From: an uncultured Chlorobiota bacterium
GTDB lineage: Bacteria > Bacteroidota > Kapaibacteriia > OLB7
Length of the DNA stretch: 10,015 nucleotides
Direction: 5' to 3'
Assembly (NCBI GenBank): GCA_946481475.1
Contig: CAMLOB010000101.1
Location: 1 to 10,015 of the forward strand
Numbering within the stretch: the stretch's first letter is position 1; each line of letters opens with the position of its first letter. Made by a program: the position numbers and the translations under genes. The notes beneath the pieces are model-generated. The model was given only the letters and a program-made list of their open reading frames with translations. It had not been told where the DNA came from and ran no database searches. This document shows positions 8,080-10,015 of the stretch, piece after piece.

Positions 8080-8109
8080 TCGGAACCGGATCGACTCCCG
8101 CACTTTTTT
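8065..8109 (+). terminator. Probable intrinsic terminator overlapping the stop of the EEP gene
   Basis: GTGC (8065-8068) pairs with GCAC (8100-8103). After an internal loop, AGTC (8073-8076) pairs with GACT (8093-8096). With T8077 bulged, GATC (8078-8081) pairs with GATC (8089-8092) around a seven-base loop. Six T residues follow directly (8104-8109), as expected for a rho-independent terminator. The TGA stop (8077-8079) sits inside the stem. The internal loop makes it imperfect. It would close the unit formed by genes 1-3 and isolate gene 4. Confidence 0.5.
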
Positions 8110-8154
8110 CCACCTCCCCCGTAACCTTTCCGCCGGTTTCCGGACTCTTATTGC

Positions 8155-8286
8155 CGTCATCGCCTGTGTATACTCCCGGCAAATCATTTTGCGAGAGAAT
8201 TATAGCCCGTTTTCTACTATAGCTCGATGATTCCAAGCAAACGGCACTTGCAATCTCATTGGCCGGGAGTATATCAGGCAACGACG
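8155..8286. repeat. Long imperfect inverted repeat upstream of gene 4
   Basis: TATACTCCCGGC (8169-8180) is exactly reverse-complementary to GCCGGGAGTATA (8262-8273). The pairing continues on both sides. Outward, GCCTG at 8162-8166 pairs with 8275-8279 and CGTC at 8155-8158 with 8283-8286. Inward, AAT at 8182-8184 pairs with 8258-8260 and TTGC at 8189-8192 with 8250-8253. By eye, 30 of about 37 arm positions pair, with one bulged base. The 57-base centre is AT-rich and also holds CCGTTT (8207-8212) opposite AAACGG (8239-8244). The whole element lies in the intergenic gap. It could be an invertible promoter, a MITE-like element, or a long leader hairpin regulating gene 4. Confidence 0.6.
8187..8220 (+). 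promoter_or_regulatory. Weak promoter-like AT-rich core for gene 4
   Basis: Between the arms of the inverted repeat, TTTTG at 8187-8191 resembles a -33 element. TTGCGA (8189-8194) with TCTACT (8213-8218), 18 bases apart, gives a weak sigma70-like pair. Neither TAnnTTTG nor TATAAT is present in consensus form. The call rests mainly on the AT-rich character and the position after the terminator and about 100 bases before gene 4. Confidence 0.2.
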
Positions 8287-8322
8287 ACCGTAAACCCGAA
8301 CTACACCAGATTGAAGACCGCC

Positions 8323-9963
8323 ATGAAATCGATGTTCCGTCCGCACCTTTCGATCATTGCAGGACTTATCCTTTTCTCCCCCCTCTCCCAAACTCCCCTC
8401 CACGCCCAGCTCTACGTCGAACCGGCATCCGATGGGATCGACGGGGCCGATATCCTTTGCTTCGAGAAGACGGCCGATGGGGATCTGCTGGCCGGGACCG
8501 ACCGGGGGATGTGGCGTCTGCCGCGCGCGGGGGTGGAGTGGGAGCGGGTAGAGTTCTCCACCGCCGTCTACGTCATCAAACGTCTTGCAACCGGGACGCT
8601 CCTGTGCGGCGCATCCAACGGCATTTTCCGAAGCGACGACAACGGTCAGACCTGGACGAAGCGGTTCAACGTTCCCGGCACCGGAGTTTTTGCCGAGAAC
8701 GAGGAGGGGACGATCATCGCCTTCGACCGCGAAGGCTCGGTCAGCACACGCAGCTTCTACTACCGCTCCACCGATGACGGAACGACCTGGGCAAGCTTCC
8801 GGGTCGATTACGGAACGCTCTTCAACACCGGCGTGGTCTGGCTCGGAAATCGCCTCTTCAGCGGATCGACCGAAGGGGTCCGCGTCTCGACGACCGGCGC
8901 CGAGGAGTGGGAGCTGACCTCGATGACCGAACCGGTCTCACGCATCATCAAAACCGGCGACGGCACACTGGTGGTGGTGGCCGGAACGATCAACGTCGAG
9001 TCCCGCATCTACGAATCGCGCGACAGCGGGGCGACGTGGCAACTTGCCGATTCGATTCCGGGGACGTTCGATGCTCCGTACAGAAGGATCACCCATTTCG
9101 GTCCCGGACTGAAGAACGATTATTACATCGGAACCATCTCACGCGATCCCGACGACGGATGGAACGGCATCCGGCGAAGGAATGTCGGTGAAGAGGGATG
9201 GGAGACCGTTTATATATCTCGCGGAATCAGCGGCATGAACTTCGCACTCGATGGTCTCTGGGTGGGGGCGAACTTCAGGGCGTGGCGGAATGAAGGACCG
9301 AGGTGGCAGGATCACAGCAGAGGACTGAAAGATCTGGATGTCGACCGGATTCTCCACGACAGCCGGGGGAGATTGTTCACGAAAATCCGGGATGAAAAGA
9401 TCACGATTGAGGGGACGACAACCTACGCCCTCTATCGTTCGGACGACAACGGAGCCCACTGGGAGAGGATCGTCGGTGATCTTGCCGGTGTTCGCATCCA
9501 TGTCGACGGATTCGACAACGTCTACGCACACCGGGACACGCTCGTGACCGTCTCCGACGGTCAGGGGAATACGTTCGAACAGCGTCGAACTCACAGCATC
9601 GTCTCCACCGACGGAGGGGAATCGTGGAGGACGCTCCATCCCGCCTATGCCGTCACCGAGGTCACGACGAGCGAGGAGATCCTGACCGGCGGGGAGGGTG
9701 TCATCGTGGCGGAACTCGAAGACTACGACAGCTTCGCCCCCCGTCCCGTCCCCGATCTGGCCATCTCCAGAGACCGGGGCCGAACGTGGGTGCGGATGAG
9801 CGATGAGGGGAGACCGTGGCAGGATCCCCGGAACAGTCCCTATCCGTTGACGGCAACGATTGCGGCAAATGGAGATATCATCTACAGCACGGTCAGTTCA
9901 AACAACGGAGCGCCGGATAAAGGGAAGGGAATCTACCGTATCGACGCCGACTACAATGTCTAG
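8323..9963 (+). CDS. Exported Asp-box (BNR/sialidase-like) beta-propeller protein, possibly truncated
   Basis: This is a 546-aa protein. ATG at 8323 is chosen because it starts a signal peptide (hydrophobic core at residues about 9-22, cleavage near LHA28-Q29). An in-frame ATG at 8227 would bury it behind 32 residues. Six Asp-box motifs S-x-D-x-G-x-x-W are clear at residues about 104 (SDDNGQTW), 149 (STDDGTTW), 232 (SRDSGATW), 373 (SDDNGAHW), 428 (STDGGESW) and 482 (SRDRGRTW). Between them are degenerate blades with D-x-x-G-x-[IVL]-[FY] strands. Asp-boxes are typical of sialidase, Vps10 and YCF48-type propellers. I see no FRIP-type sialidase arginine motif, so catalytic activity is not supported; a binding or scaffold role outside the cell is more likely. 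The protein has no T9SS tail as it ends here. The frame after its TAG stays open and coding-like to the window edge, so it may be cut short by a mutation or a sequencing error. Confidence 0.83.
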   Translation: MKSMFRPHLSIIAGLILFSPLSQTPLHAQLYVEPASDGIDGADILCFEKTADGDLLAGTDRGMWRLPRAGVEWERVEFSTAVYVIKRLATGTLLCGASNGIFRSDDNGQTWTKRFNVPGTGVFAENEEGTIIAFDREGSVSTRSFYYRSTDDGTTWASFRVDYGTLFNTGVVWLGNRLFSGSTEGVRVSTTGAEEWELTSMTEPVSRIIKTGDGTLVVVAGTINVESRIYESRDSGATWQLADSIPGTFDAPYRRITHFGPGLKNDYYIGTISRDPDDGWNGIRRRNVGEEGWETVYISRGISGMNFALDGLWVGANFRAWRNEGPRWQDHSRGLKDLDVDRILHDSRGRLFTKIRDEKITIEGTTTYALYRSDDNGAHWERIVGDLAGVRIHVDGFDNVYAHRDTLVTVSDGQGNTFEQRRTHSIVSTDGGESWRTLHPAYAVTEVTTSEEILTGGEGVIVAELEDYDSFAPRPVPDLAISRDRGRTWVRMSDEGRPWQDPRNSPYPLTATIAANGDIIYSTVSSNNGAPDKGKGIYRIDADYNV

Positions 9964-10015
9964 AAGCTCTCTGGTGCGTTCGTCGCCGGCGATCTGCGGA
10001 CGTCCGCAAACGGCG
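9964..10015 (+). pseudogene. Possible continuation of gene 4 beyond an in-frame TAG
   Basis: The 17 codons after the TAG at 9961-9963, read in the same frame, contain no stop and give a sequence like KLSGAFVAGDL...SANG. This resembles the start of another propeller blade: an ANG turn occurs in the preceding blade about 49 residues earlier, close to the 45-50-residue blade spacing seen upstream. Thirteen of the 17 third positions are G or C. The two other forward frames are also open here and one is similarly GC3-rich, so the base statistics alone do not decide. The stretch is short, and the window ends before it can be settled. Confidence 0.33.
9984..10015. other. 14-bp perfect palindrome with outer arms at the window edge
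   Basis: TGCGGACGTCCGCA (9995-10008) is a perfect palindrome. It is nested between CGCCG (9984-9988) and CGGCG (10011-10015), which are also complementary, with short unpaired bases between. If gene 4 truly ends at 9963, this could be the hairpin of its terminator or a protein-binding site. If the frame continues, it is internal coding sequence. Any T-tract would lie beyond the window. Confidence 0.3.

Noticed and set aside
8169..8174. TATACT as a -10 box with TTGCCG (8151-8156) as -35
   Set aside because: The spacing is only 12 bases, too short for a sigma70-type promoter, and TATACT is part of the inverted-repeat arm.
8227..8322. Start of gene 4 at ATG 8227
   Set aside because: It would put 32 residues before a good signal peptide and start translation inside the inverted-repeat element.

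Overview
The window carries four genes, all on the + strand. Three encode large exported proteins and one encodes a cytoplasmic nuclease-type enzyme. The DNA is GC-rich, with codons strongly favouring G/C in third position. No start codon has a Shine-Dalgarno sequence. The first gene ends in a type IX secretion (T9SS) type A sorting tail. That tail, the Ig-like repeats of the choice-of-anchor-D/ASPM-SPD2-Hydin type, the OmpA-family envelope protein and the Asp-box propeller together suggest a member of the Bacteroidota/Chlorobiota/Ignavibacteriota group, possibly Kapabacteria-like. The lineage is an inference from protein style; there is no marker gene here.

Layout. Positions 1-99 are an AT-rich leader with a weak Bacteroidota-like promoter candidate and a 7-bp dyad. 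100-5067 encodes a 1655-aa secreted multidomain protein: signal peptide, LamG-like domain, a run of Ig-like repeats, two cohesin-like domains and a T9SS tail. A 13-bp stem-loop wraps its stop codon. 5148-7208 encodes a 686-aa envelope protein with an N-terminal beta-barrel, a proline-rich linker and two OmpA-like peptidoglycan-binding domains. 7246-8079 encodes a 277-aa endonuclease/exonuclease/phosphatase (EEP) family enzyme with all core motifs and no signal peptide. Its stop codon lies in a probable intrinsic terminator. The 243-base gap 8080-8322 holds that terminator and a striking imperfect inverted repeat (8155-8192 with 8250-8286) flanking an AT-rich, promoter-like core. 8323-9963 encodes a 546-aa exported protein with six Asp-box (BNR) motifs, probably a beta-propeller. 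It ends at a TAG, but the reading frame beyond still looks coding up to the window edge.

How they fit together. Genes 1-3 are closely spaced (80 and 37 bases) and may be co-transcribed up to the terminator at about 8109. Gene 4 appears to be a separate unit with its own leader. The exported proteins would act at the cell surface: gene 1 through T9SS export and anchoring, gene 2 by linking outer membrane to peptidoglycan. No shared pathway can be proven from sequence. I saw no tRNA, rRNA, CRISPR array, transposase or phage gene. The most unusual items are the inverted repeat upstream of gene 4, the stop codon in gene 4, and the alternating disulfide pattern in the repeats of gene 1.
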